Assembly: GCA_032622095.1 (NCBI GenBank)
Contig: CP136063.1
Location: 64,557,897-64,621,896 of the forward strand
DNA length: 64,000 bases
Direction: 5' to 3'
From: Siphonodentalium dalli
Taxonomy: Eukaryota; Mollusca; Scaphopoda; Gadilida; Siphonodentaliidae
Part shown: positions 32,561 to 42,824 of the stretch, piece after piece
Layout of the letters: the number at the start of each line of letters is the position of its first letter
How positions within the stretch are numbered: position 1 is the first letter of the stretch
Made by a program: the position numbers and the translations under genes
Notes under the pieces: model-generated
Told to the model about the DNA's origin: nothing
The model's database searches: none
Seen by the model: the letters and a program-made list of their open reading frames with translations, nothing else

Positions 32561-34030
32561 TAGTATAGCTTTGTGCAAATAGAAGTGATTTGCTTTTCAG
32601 AAATTGTGTATTGTTGATCAGTGATTCCTGGATCACTATTAATATTATAAAAATCAGCTTCGTACTCATAAGTGCAAATATAGTCATTATGGGGGGGGGG
32701 GGGCGTGGGGTCTCTGGAGGAATACGCGATTGTGTAAATAAAACCCAGCAGGCTCTCGGTTAATAGCCAGTTATGTTGGAAGGGCCACGTTAGAAGGTTT
32801 ATCAATCTAAACCTCCCATTATATGAAAATGTCATAGTGTATATTTGTATCTTTCTTCTGCTCATATTACCTGAAAATCCCTCAGAATTAATATAATACA
32901 CCCTTACACCAGTTTTTTTTATAATTGAATGTCATTATTCCATTTAGTATAAAGAAAGGGCTAAATAATTCATCTCACATGGAGATACTTCGAATTGCGT
33001 AATGTCCATGATATACCTGGATATACAGGGTATTATGCTTATCCGTGCATGCTTGACGAGTGTTTCTATCATATGGAAATTAAGGGAGGGGAAAATGACG
33101 CTTCGTTGGTGCAGGTAATATATGCGTACACAACAAAGAACAAATCGAGTACATGAGACATTGCGATTTAATGACCGTTTCATGCATAACATCGAGATGT
33201 CGAGCTATCATGCAGGTGTTTTATGGGCTGAAACGTTGGAATCTCGATCATGAACCCCACGTAGCTATTAATTGTATGATGCTGCAATACTCGCTATATC
33301 TATATTTGCGAATGTTGGAAGAACCCGTTGTAAACTCGATGAAAACTCGAACCTAACATGGGGTGCAAATAGAAATTACTGGAAGGGGTGCATTTAGAAA
33401 CTATAGGTGAACACCCCTAACAGGGACCTCCAGCCACGTCCCTGCTAACTCGTAGGTTACACTGATTTAACACATCATAGCCTATACTATTAATGACATC
33501 AGAACATATATGAAACACAAACAAACATACATGCTTTCACTCTTGCGCATGCACCCACACCCTAAAGATGATCCATGTGCCAGTCTGTCCGAATGATAAT
33601 TGGGTTATTTTCAAGCAGAAACGGTCAAAATGTGAAGCATATCATTCGCATCTTTGACATACCAGCTCTGGTTTGGCGACATTTCATCGCAGGATCGATC
33701 TGCGGTTTTAATACCCGAAGTTATGATGGGTACCCACACTTGGACTTAGCTAGTATTTTTGCGAACCGCTCTGCAGGTTGGACAATTTTATGGTTAATTA
33801 AACATATATTTTTCTATTGATACACACATTATCCGCCATCTACGACTGATAATTATGGTTCAAACGAACCACCTAACGTCAGAATGTGTCTACTATTTAT
33901 GATAAAAGCGGAAATGAGTCGGAATTTCTATTAAAGTTATCGGGTGAGAGCAAGCTGTGGTCGCCATCTCATTGAGGGGATATTCCGCTTTGCGAAGTTA
34001 TGTTTTAATAGTGGATATCACCCCATTTAA
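32561..34030. other. Non-coding, nothing recognised
   Basis: Contains a G12 run at 32693. Short open frames show no recognisable domain. Confidence 0.5.
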
Positions 34031-34510
34031 AGGTACTCAATCCGAACAGAGGGTCCCCATCTCAACAGATTCCAACAACAACAATCCTATCAAAGTGTCC
34101 TATATTACTATTTCTTTGGCTTTGGGGGTAAAAAATATTTGATTCGAGTCGAGGAACCCATCAAACAAAGCTCAGAGTTATTAGATATTGATTTTTGAAA
34201 TTTGTTATTTACTCGAGATGAGTACTAATAATTGCCTTCAACTGCCGTAATCTGCTCGGGATGTGTACACCAAAATCTATTCAAACAGACAAGGATGGAT
34301 AACTCTAAAATCAAGTGGTAATAATAATGCAATTTTGACTAAGTTCTGGGCCAGAAAGTATTCCCGATAATGAAAAATAATAGATTTCTAAAATCGATAT
34401 CTAACAAATCTGAGCTTTGATGGGTGACTTCCTCGACTTGAATCAAATATTTTTGACCCCCGAAGCCATTGAAATAGTAATTGAGAGGAGTTTTATCGGA
34501 TTGAGTACCT
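34031..34510 (-). mobile_element. 480-bp TTAA-flanked MITE, copy 2, inverted
   Basis: TTAA at 34027-34030 and 34511-34514. It is the reverse-orientation counterpart of 30087-30565, matching over the full length with scattered changes. Confidence 0.82.
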
Positions 34511-34812
34511 TTAAGGACAAGGGGGTCGATACAATTTTCCTCCATTTACCATCACTCTGAAGTTAGCGGACGTAATTTCGTTGTGTTTTTGCTGTTTAAC
34601 CATTCGGCAAACCTCGTCAGATTCCGTCATCCTTGGCCCGCAGAGGTCACAGGTCGAGGAGTTCAGAATGGCTGTTTAACGTCATGAAAAATTATCAATG
34701 GAAGCATCCGATATATGTGCCCGACGTCATCCGGCGTACGGTGGTCTGGCATCCGGAATACGCCATAACAGACCCCGCATCCGGCGTACGAAAAGGGGGG
34801 GTCGTCACCCTC

Positions 34813-35040
34813 ATACAGGTCATGTGAGGTGTAGGAGTATTCCTGGTGTACCTGAATCATTATTCATGGCTATAGGGTATGGTGTATGGGTAAACCCAAT
34901 TGTGGCTGTATGGTAATGGATGAGGTGTATGTCTATATAGCTAGTGGCAAATGTCCATTTACGTGGTGTTCATGTATATATGGAGTGACTGCATGCTCAT
35001 GTGTGATCTGTACTGGTGCACCTTTGTGTGACTATCGCTT
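34813..35040. repeat. Minisatellite M1, array 2 continued
   Basis: After the right end of the 7-kb unit the GGAGTGACTGCATGCTCATG / GGTGTATGTCTATATAG theme resumes for a few units, then fades. Confidence 0.65.
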
Positions 35041-35530
35041 TCCACAATAACTCAAGGATATGTTAATCGATAGAGGTAATATCAGAGTGTTCTCCACATT
35101 AATTGTGTTTTATATGCAATGTGAATAAAACGGTTTCCTGACAATAGTTTATAAGTTAATCAATTTTGATGCTAATAGACCACAGTAGCCACATAATATG
35201 AAACCTTTCAGTTCAGTTTCAACGTTCTGTCCGCTTCCGTTAAAAAACATGGACAGAATCCCAAAAGAGGTGTTCGGCAAAATCCATACCACATCCCTTA
35301 AAATTAATTTGTCGTGCCTCATAAGGTTTTCTGGGACAACCATAATATAAGATTAAGTTGTCAGTTGATTAAGTAGCATGTTTAATAACCAAGTGGGTCA
35401 TAATTTGCTACCATTTCGGAACAGCAGAGAATAATGTTTGTTCCAAGTAGCACTATTGACATTATAATAAAAGAGAGCCAACGATATCAAAAGGAGTTTA
35501 TTAATCAGTTCACAGAACATTGCCAGTATT
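35041..35530. other. Non-coding, nothing recognised
   Basis: AT-rich, without frames or repeats worth naming. Confidence 0.5.
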
Positions 35531-35534
35531 TTAA

Positions 35535-35626
35535 CCCTTTGAGTGCCAGGGACCAATCTCATCGGCCCTAAACCTACAAAATAAGTCTGTTAAAGAATAT
35601 AAGAATAAATTATTAAAATTGTAAAA

Positions 35627-35659
<33 letters not shown>

Positions 35660-35781
35660 TTGTTAGGCCAATGCATTCTCTTATATATGGGAGGCGACCT
35701 ATGGTCGACTCGCATACATAAGAGAATACATTGGCACAGGGTATATGGGTTGATACAAAAATCGACCTGGCACTCAAAGGT
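35535..35781. mobile_element. piggyBac-like MITE carrying a PAL palindrome
   Basis: TTAA (35531-35534) precedes CCCTTTGAGTGCCAGG. CCTGGCACTCAAAGGT is followed by TTAA (35782-35785). Inside are a run of about 26 A and a PAL copy. The termini differ from those of 7681-8063, yet both MITEs hold the same palindrome. Confidence 0.8.
35668..35742. repeat. PAL element copy 2
   Basis: The palindrome CCAATGCATTCTC...GAGAATACATTGG has a GGCGACCTATGGTCGAC centre, followed by CACAGGG. It is in the opposite orientation to the 7835 copy, with a few base changes in the arms. Confidence 0.85.
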
Positions 35782-35785
35782 TTAA

Positions 35786-36318
35786 GTGCATTTGAGTATT
35801 CAGATTTACTACAGATTGCCCATGATGAGTCTACTGGTCCTTTGAGGACAGCCTATATGAGAAATAAATATTTCATATCAGAATTCAAATATGTGGAACC
35901 AGTATCTATCAACTTTGGACTTGATGTACATCATGACATGCGACATCATGCACTATATTCCTGTCAAGAAGTCTCTCGCAGTTTTTCTTTCAGATAGAGT
36001 TTTAAGTTCAAAACTTTCAATCAAGAAAACAAAGTGTAACATTTTTCAAGATTTCCAAGATGGTGACCTGTTTTTAAAAGTAGACAAAGCCAAATTTCTA
36101 ACAATGACTATACCGTATGGATCATACTATATCAAGATGCATTTGAAGTAACTAACCCATTAGGATCCGCAAAAACCAAGCACAAAATCCTCGCTGTGTA
36201 CATGCCTATAGGAAACTTGCCTCCATTCTGCAGATCGAAGATAGAAACAATACAACTTGTTCTCCTTTGTAAAGAGACAGATTTGAAGCTTTTTGGTCCG
36301 GATAAGGTATTTGATAAA
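35786..36318 (+). pseudogene. Transposase relic, left part (NPLGSAK family)
   Basis: Three frame segments read in order: SAFEYSDLLQIAHDES.. (to ~35945), then SLAVFLSDRVLSS..DFQDGDLF (to ~36133), then DAFEVTNPLGSAKTKHKIL..LPPFCRSKIE..LVLLCKETDLKLFG (to ~36318). The block 'D.FE..NPLGSAK.KHK.LA.Y' is typical of a transposon-borne protein family in invertebrates and fish. At least two frameshifts break it. It is cut at 36318 by the Ngaro-like element and resumes at about 38640. Confidence 0.65.
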
Positions 36319-36570
36319 TGGAAATTTTGAACATTCAATATAAAAATGACTAATGAATATAGGGCTGATATTGGAGCCGGTATCGAGCGACCTTAATTGT
36401 TAATTGTTGTATCAGTGTCGAGATTTGACATGCCTTTGCATGCCTGGCTAAGCTGATTGCTGTTCACCTAAGAAATAATTCGTGCGCGAAGACTTGTTAA
36501 TTGGTGAACCATCCAATGTCAATATTTCATTTTCGGAACAGCAAGTCCACTGAACGGACTCAATTTATTT
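36319..36570 (+). repeat. Left direct repeat of the Ngaro-like element
   Basis: Matches 38390-38634 in the same orientation. Differences are mainly small insertions (for example TAATGAATATAGG against TATAGG). Confidence 0.88.
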
Positions 36571-36771
36571 TGAGAAATTTTATTTATTGCCGCAACTAAT
36601 GAATTCCAAATAAGAGCTGTTCACATAAATTGGCGAGACAATAGAGCTTCTGATCTGTTGTCTCGATGGTCAGTGCAGTCGTCGGAAGAGTTCTTCCGTA
36701 TGTATAATCCCAGAATAATGAATCGTATTCGTGTTACGAATACACAATTTTCATTTTCACATTCATGGTAG
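36571..36771 (+). pseudogene. RNase H C-terminal remnant
   Basis: In frame before the stop at 36769 the sequence reads EFQIRAVHINWRDNRASDLL, then SRW. This is the A.HI...N..AD.LSR ending of retroelement RNase H with the final Asp conserved. Everything upstream is deleted, the left direct repeat joining it directly. Confidence 0.7.
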
Positions 36772-36797
36772 AAGTCTCTAGAAGAATTTAGTATTGA

Positions 36798-37685
36798 TTG
36801 ATTTTAGACGATCTGGAATTTCTAAAGAAAGATGTATTAAAATCTACCAGGGCAGCATTCGCCGATGGCACATTGAGAAATCTCAAGATACAGTTCGATT
36901 CATATCTTCTCTTTTGTGAGTTTTTCAAGTTTCAAGCTCTTCCAGCCTCCGTAGAAGTACTGTCACTTTATGTTCAGTTTCTCAGCCGTTCTTTTCGGGC
37001 TATTGAAACTGTTCGTAATTATATAGCTGGTGTTAAAACATTGCATTTGCTATCCAATTATACCTTTCCCTCAGACATATATCACATGAATCTTTTATAT
37101 CGGGGTATTCATAGACTAAATCCGCGAGAAACGCACAGAGCTTCTCCAATCACATGTGATATTTTGAGGAATATTTATTATACCATGGACACGGGAAAAG
37201 CCGAGCACGCCACATATTGGTGTCTTTTCATTCTTATGTTTTTCAACTTTGGACGCAAATCAAATTTCATGCCAATCAGTGTAAGCAATCAATTCGGAGT
37301 CCGAAAATTGGAAATACCATTAGTAGAAATTGCGTCATCGTCATTTTTTCCAGTTTCAGCCTATAAAAGCATGAAAAAGTTAAATCCTGCAGATGATTCA
37401 TCCCCGGCCTTCATCATTAATCAAAATCCGGTGACCTATCACAAATTTCAAAAATTCTTGTGGAATAGAATAGAGGTAATCGGGTTGGAACCTTCAGCCT
37501 TTTCCTCTCATAGTTTTCGCAGAGGAGGTTGCACCTTCGTGTTTCAATGCGGAGTTCCAGTAGAAATAATAAAAATGCATGGAGACTGGAAGAGCGATTG
37601 TTACAAAATATACTTGGAATTCTCAAGGGAAGATCGATGTAGAGTTGGTGACACTTGGTTGTTTTTGTATATATCAGTCCACTGA
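36798..37685 (+). CDS. Tyrosine recombinase of the Ngaro-like element
   Basis: About 290 codons. The N-terminal SAM-like part has LKSTRAAFADGTLRNLKIQF and NYIAGVKTLH. The catalytic region has the first Arg in NFGRKSNFMP, then SSHSFRRGGCTF (HxxR) and MHGDWKSDCYKIYLEFS, with the Gly-Asp-Trp and final Tyr of the fold. The enzyme would integrate circular DNA instead of an integrase. The start is uncertain: the first in-frame ATG is internal, and a TTTTAG acceptor-like site lies at about 36806. The frame is otherwise uninterrupted. Confidence 0.78.
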   Translation: MILDDLEFLKKDVLKSTRAAFADGTLRNLKIQFDSYLLFCEFFKFQALPASVEVLSLYVQFLSRSFRAIETVRNYIAGVKTLHLLSNYTFPSDIYHMNLLYRGIHRLNPRETHRASPITCDILRNIYYTMDTGKAEHATYWCLFILMFFNFGRKSNFMPISVSNQFGVRKLEIPLVEIASSSFFPVSAYKSMKKLNPADDSSPAFIINQNPVTYHKFQKFLWNRIEVIGLEPSAFSSHSFRRGGCTFVFQCGVPVEIIKMHGDWKSDCYKIYLEFSREDRCRVGDTWLFLYISVH

Positions 37686-37725
37686 CTCAACTCATTGTTG
37701 AACTCTGTACATATTTAAAGATATT

Positions 37726-38029
37726 TTGTTGCAGGAAAGGGTTAGCGGAATTCATTGGACGGACGTCCACTGTTTTCCTGAAGCCACTTACAGTAGGATT
37801 TCTCAAAAGATACGAGACAGGGAAGTTAATTTAGATTGTGACTGTATTATCCTACATGTAGGAACCAATGATATTTGGCGATACGAAGTCAAGGAAATGG
37901 AAGCTGCCGCCGCCGGCCTAATTGCCTTTCAGAAGATTATTTGCAAATTGGGATGGGGGGTTACATTTGAACGATGAGGGTACAAGAGTTTTGAGGAATT
38001 TTTTCATCCAAGTTGTCAAACGCATATAA
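37726..38029 (+). pseudogene. SGNH/GDSL-hydrolase-like segment
   Basis: Reads GIHWTDVHCFPEATYSRI, then DCIILHVGTNDIW (block III, G-x-N-D) and, after a frameshift in the GGATGGGGGG run, GGLHLNDEGTRVLR up to the stop at 38029 (block V, catalytic His). The block I GDS and part of the middle are absent. An accessory hydrolase of this type is known in Ngaro elements; its role is unclear. Confidence 0.65.
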
Positions 38030-38389
38030 ATCTGATCCGTGTACCGTTTTCCTTTCAGAGTAAACTGTCCTTATGATTGACAGCTCTCCGGGGAATAATT
38101 GTGTGGGCCATAATTATGCCCTTTCTTGTGGGATAACAGTACACTGACTTGGTTTGGAGGCCTTGTGGCTTGGCGAATATATGTGAGTAGATATCTATCA
38201 TTATACATGTATGTGATATTGTATAACATCTATTGTTTGAATGTATATGCACTTATAGTATGTATAAATGATCAATAAATGTAAAATCAGCAGCCACGTA
38301 GAAATTTTATGATTTGATTTACGGCCAAAAATAAATATTTAAAAATCATATTGGCATGTTATAGTCTATATAGACCCTGAGAATTCATT

Positions 38390-38634
38390 TGGAAATTTTG
38401 AACATTCAATATAAAAATGACTATAGGGCTGATATTGGAGCCGGTATCGAGCGACCTTAATTGTTGTATCGGTGTCGAGATTTGACATGCCTTTACATGC
38501 CTGGCTAAAATATAAGCTGATTGCTGTTCACCTAAGAAATAATTCGTGCGCGAAGACTTGTTGATTGGTGAACCATCCAATGTCAATATTTCATTTTCGG
38601 AACAGCAAGTCCACTGAACGGACTCAATTTATTT
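38390..38634 (+). repeat. Right direct repeat of the Ngaro-like element
   Basis: Counterpart of 36319-36570. The host relic's coding sequence resumes within a few bases of its end. Confidence 0.88.
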
Positions 38635-38639
38635 CCCAT

Positions 38640-38876
38640 CCCACCCGTAGACCTGATTTTCTGAAAGATGGCCAGTATAAAATATCATGTGCTCTCTACG
38701 AGCAACGCACTGCTACCAACTATCAGAATGCAGTAACAGGTATAACTGGGACCATTAAATCTGTGAATGGCATTACATTCTGCTCGTACTTCAAAAATTT
38801 ATTATATTTTCATGTCACTGATGGACTACCACCTTGTTTGGGACATGATTTGTTCCGAGGGTATTGTGGTATTTAG
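38640..38876 (+). pseudogene. Transposase relic, right part
   Basis: Reads RRPDFLKDGQYKI, YQNAVTGITGTIKSVNGI, CSYFKNLLYFHVTDGLPPC, LGHDLF. The FHV..GLPPC.GHDLF block belongs to the same transposase family as 35786-36318. It ends abruptly where a gag-like frame starts. Confidence 0.6.
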
Positions 38877-38878
38877 CG

Positions 38879-39555
38879 CTCAGACCCGATGTATTGGACG
38901 TTGACCCCGATGACCCTGAAGCAACCTTGTCATGGGAATATTGGAAGGCAATCTTCGAGGGTTACATGACCGAACAGGGCGACGACGTTCTAGATGACGA
39001 TGCTCGGAAGCTCCGTCTCCTCAGAAAGAATGTGGGGGAAAAAGGTGTTCCAATACATCGCCCAGTTTGAGACCTACGATTTGGCCATGACAGATTTGGC
39101 AGATATGTACGATCGTCGAACTAACAATATAGTGGCCAGATACCTGCCCGCCACACGAAGACAGAAAACTGGAGACATTCAAAAGTTTGTCAACGAACTT
39201 GCAGCTCTAGCTCGCGATTGCCAATTCAATGACCAAACTGCGAATCAGAATAAACAACAAAGCATGCTAGACGCATTTATAGCTGGCTTGGCCGATTTAA
39301 CTTTTGACTTGGCCAAATAAACAGCTAAGTCACTATAGATGGCAGAAAGAAATAGTGCTGCTTACGTGTACACAGGAGCGAGTGTGGCCCAAATGAACTT
39401 GACTGATTCTAATTCCGAACAAGCGGCTCCAATTAAAACCAACCAAAGACAAACTGGACAAAACAAACATTTCCCAAATGCCATACTTCGTATTGTGGAA
39501 ACTGTGGCGATGCACCGTATATGTCGCAGTGATGTCTTTGACCTCAAATGACGAT
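38879..39555 (+). pseudogene. Ty3-type gag relic
   Basis: Segments read RPDVLDVDPDDPEATLSWEY and WKAIFEGYM, then (after a frameshift in the GGGGGAAAAAGG run, ~39045) VFQYIAQFETYDLA, NNIVARYLPATRRQKTGDI, FVNELAALARDCQF and MLDAFIAGLADL. This is the retrotransposon gag pattern. A third frame near 39475-39525 reads KCHTSYCGNCGDAPY, part of a broken zinc knuckle. No LTR or pol was found nearby. Confidence 0.7.
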
Positions 39556-40222
39556 TGAGACATTCAGATTGTGTTGTAAATTTCATTCTTTCAATTAATA
39601 GTCTGGTCACCGTGTGTCTATACTAGTAACACTGTCCGGGGGCCATCAAACATTATACTTACCGTAATTTACACGCAGACAACACCGTTTATGCCGGAAT
39701 CGATCACGAAAACGTTATACATGTAACTAATACACTATGTTCCGACTAGTCGACGGAAAAATTCAGAGTCGACGTTATTACATTTCAGCGTCGACTGCAG
39801 CTAGTCGATTAATCGTTTCAACCCAAATTGTAAATAGAGTTGTCCCGCATGTATGGCAAATTAGTTGTTAGGCAGTCGGCCGTATAACTTTTACAATGTA
39901 CATAAGCGTGTATTGCTTTAATTTAAAAAGTTCAGGTAAAATACGATGTAACAAATCAATGCATCCGAGTCATGCCAGGCATAAATTGCGACGTTGTAAA
40001 CCCATGTACAATCACCACTTGGGGTTTGAAGGAAGCCGACAGGAATGACGCGTCAATAGCAATGCCACACATGGGCTTCACTCACACCACAGTTTCTGTG
40101 ATCAGTTTCATCATGATGTATTTAGGCTCAGTATAATGTTCAGTTTTGGAAGACTCATTCAAATCATTGTTTTCATTTAGAGAAATATTGTATATTTGAA
40201 GAAATTTCATTTTCTTTTCCAG
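39556..40222. other. Non-coding with hAT-like fragment
   Basis: GACTAGTCGACGG...CAGCGTCGACTGCAGCTAGTCG at 39738-39808 resembles a hAT MITE end with internal inverted words. Nothing else was seen. Confidence 0.4.
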
Positions 40223-40679
40223 TAAGAAACGACTGAATAAACTGGAGGAAAGGATAGATATTCTGGAAAGTGATAATCGACACTTAAGAAAAAAATGAAA
40301 GCTGTTAAAGCAGAGGTTGACCTGTTAAAGAACAGTGATAGAGAGCAGGTACAGGTAGCAGCATCTGCGCCGCCTGAAGAGACATATAACGGGCACACTC
40401 TGGCTGCACTCAAAGCAGCAGCAAAATCTGCCAGAGATAAGAAGGAAGTTAGAAATGTGGCTATGATGCTGTTCAGCTTGGATGAGTTGATAAACTGTTC
40501 AATATCAGGCAAAAGAACAGTTGTGTGGAGATAGGCCCCAGAAGCCTGCCATCAATCAGCCGCGCCTCCGAATTTTGGAGGATGTTATGCACAGCGAGTG
40601 CAAAATGGACCATGCAAATTTTGTCAATAAATTTCAGAATCTGCCAAAAGATCTACGCCGGGAAGCCAAAAAAAAATAA
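40223..40679 (+). pseudogene. Coiled-coil plus BEN-domain-like exon
   Basis: After a TTTTCTTTTCCAG acceptor the exon reads KKRLNKLEERIDILESDNRH (coiled coil), then a frame slip in an A7 run and KAVKAEVDLLKNSDREQ. Next comes VRNVAMMLFSLDELINCSIS and, in a third frame, QPRLRILEDVMHSECK, FVNKFQNLPKDLRREAKKK, stop. The 'NVA..LFS.DEL...S.(S)GK' then 'L.IL...' layout resembles BEN domains, DNA-binding modules that often accompany transposases in invertebrates. At least two frameshifts make it a relic. It lies ~350 bp before the tnp2-type transposase and may have been its partner gene. Confidence 0.55.
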
Positions 40680-41019
40680 ATACACACTGACTACTTGTAT
40701 GATGTTCTATAGGCACTGTAAATAAATTGATGATTTACATGTATTTCTTACACATTTGTTGCAACATGCAGTCATGCATTATTAATAGACTTTCTTGAAA
40801 GTTCATGAACTTTTCATATCTTATCCTGAGTAATCATGAACTTACATGAAAGATTCCTGGAAATTAATTCATTAAACTTGATGAATTGCGCATGAAATAA
40901 AGGTGAAAAATGAACAGTGATCTTCTGGATTGCCTCAGGGCTAAAAAGCGGCCAACAGAACGAGAAAGACTATTAATGATCCGAAAAGTTATTGAAGATA
41001 TTAAAGTTATTGAAGTTAT

Positions 41020-42821
41020 TAAAATATTGAGGATATATATGATGGTCATGTTTACAAAGTTCAGTGCAAACCTGGAGGCTTCCTCTCAAATTCAAATAAT
41101 ATTTCTCTAATGTGTTATACCGATCGAGTTTCCTTATTTAAATCATCCAAGTTTGGAATATGGCCTCTGTTTTTCTCGATAAATGAGCTTCCTTACCGGA
41201 AGATAATCAAGGCAGAAAACATGCTGTTTGGAGGACTTTGGTTTGGTGAAACTAAGCCAGCGATGGGAACTTTTCTTAAACCTTTTATAACAACACTGAA
41301 GGATCTTAATTCTAAGGGTGTCTCAGTCAATTGCTCTCACTGTAATGAAAACATCCAAGTTAAAGTTATTTTGCTTTGTGGAACATGTGATTTACCTGCG
41401 AAGTGCATTGTGTTTAACATGAATCAATTCAATGGTGAATTTGGATGTTTGCAATGTGAGCAAGAAGGTGAAGTAGTACCTGTTGGTAGAGGCCACACAA
41501 GGGTGTTTCCGTTCCAGCAAGAAGACCCAAGTGGCCCTAATGATACAAAGAATGGTGTTTCAGTTTTAGGCATCAAAGGACCATCTTGGTTTTCAGTTGT
41601 GCAACCCGACATTATTCGTGGGACAGCTGTGGATTACATGCGTTCTACTTGGAGTAGTAAGGCGCCTCCTCAAACTATGGTTTTGTCCTTCATTTTCTTC
41701 AGAACCATTCTCAGTTTCCAGTCATACAAAAACTGTTGAGAATCGACTTCTCAGTATTAAACCTCCAAACTTCGTAACAAAGAGTACCAAGAAGTTTGAA
41801 GGATCATTCAGCATATTGGAAAGCAAATGAATGTCGAAACTGGTTGCTATATTATTCCATCCCAGTTCTTTATGGAATAATAGATAAAGATTATTATGGA
41901 CATTATGTTCTACTTGTGGAGGCAATTTATCGTCTTAGCTGTGAATCAATTTCTGTGGAATCTTTGAAGAGGTCTAGGCATTTGCTGACCTGTTATGTTG
42001 GAATGTTTGAAGCATTCTATGGAAAGCGACATATGTCAGCAAATCTTCACCGACTTTTACACTTGTGTGATATTGTTCAAGATATGGGGCCTCTGTGGGT
42101 GTACAGCTGTTTCCACTTTGAGAGCCACAATGGAAATTTAGTGAAAATGTTCCATGGAACTCAATATCCACAGAAGCAGATATGTTCTGCAATTTCAACC
42201 TTATACTGCATATGCCATAAATTGGGGAAAAGCTTGGAAAGGAGTCAGGTTGGTCGTTTTCATTTGTCGATGACTTGGAAAGGAAAACGTGAACATTTTG
42301 GTGGAGTTGAGCCTGTTGGGAGACGCTTCAAACATCACCTTGACATTGAACAATTGCAACTTCTGATGGGTGTCTTGGGTGTCAACCCCACAGAGATACT
42401 TTGTTTTTGTAGACTGATGAAAGAAGGGACATGTTTTCAATCTCTAAGATATTCGGCTGTCAAAAAGCGAAATTCATATACTGTTAGATTCTACAATGAC
42501 ATCAATGAGCTAAAAATTGGCCGCATTGAAAAATTCCTTGAAGTATTTGTTCAGTGTGAGAAATGTAAAGTTACCGGATGTTTCTGTTTTCCTAAGTATT
42601 TTGCAGTGGTGAAAGAGTTGGAATGCAACATGGACTGCCATATACAAAATGGATTTATGGAGGGTTCACCGCCAAATATAATTCCTGTTAAGCGTAAATA
42701 TGTATGCTATAACAAGGTGCCTGTTAGCAGCATAAAGGACTTATGTGTTTATTGTCATCTTAATGATGTGGATGACACAGTTTTTGTATCTGTGCCTCCA
42801 AATTCTATAGAAATAGATTAG
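41020..42821 (+). pseudogene. EnSpm/CACTA-type (tnp2/DUF4218-like) transposase, frameshifted
   Basis: In frame order: IEDIYDGHVYKVQ, SLFKSSKFGIWPLFFSINEL, ENMLFGGLWFGETKPAMGTF, LLCGTCDLPAKCIVFNMNQF, GCLQCEQEGEV, DIIRGTAVDYM (to ~41640); shift; CVLLGVVRRLLKLWF, RLLSIKPPNFV (to ~41795); shift; DHSAYWKANECRNWLLYYSI, SANLHRLLHLCDIV, GPLWVYSCFHFESHNG, HGTQYPQKQI to the stop at 42821. The order and wording match animal tnp2/DUF4218 proteins. Two single-event frameshifts, otherwise full-looking at ~590 codons. The C-terminal Cys/His pairs (CEKCKVTGCFCF) may bind zinc. No CACTA termini were identified. Confidence 0.75.
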
Positions 42822-42824
42822 ACC

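Larger units (their letters stand above)
27819..34812. mobile_element. 7.0-kb TIR-bounded unit inserted in minisatellite M1
   Basis: The left end AAGGGTGACGACCCCC and right end GGGGGTCGTCACCCTC are inverted copies with one mismatch. ATACAG precedes the left end (27813-27818) and follows the right end (34813-34818), a possible 6-bp duplication, although ATACAG is also frequent in the minisatellite. Both subterminal regions have repeated GCATCCGG words (27848-27920; 34726-34790), including GGCATCCGGAATACGCCATA in both. M1 repeats lie outside on both sides. No transposase is seen, so it is non-autonomous or decayed. It contains the foldbacks and TTAA elements listed separately. Confidence 0.6.
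36319..38634 (+). mobile_element. Ngaro/DIRS-like retroelement, internally deleted
   Basis: Direct repeats of ~250 bp (36319-36570 and 38390-38634, few indels) flank, in order, the C-terminal end of an RNase H, a tyrosine recombinase and an SGNH-hydrolase-like frame. That gene content is characteristic of Ngaro elements of the DIRS group. Gag, reverse transcriptase and most of RNase H are missing, so the copy is non-autonomous. It lies within the older transposase relic, with coding homology on both sides. About 60-100 codons of the host relic seem lost at the site. Confidence 0.72.

Noticed and set aside
32413-32901. 162-codon minus-strand frame
   Set aside because: It reads through a degenerate minisatellite and a G12 run; composition is not protein-like.
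38879-39555. Gag relic as the missing gag of the Ngaro-like element
   Set aside because: It lies outside the direct repeats and has Ty3-type gag features with a zinc-knuckle remnant, so it is more simply a separate insertion.
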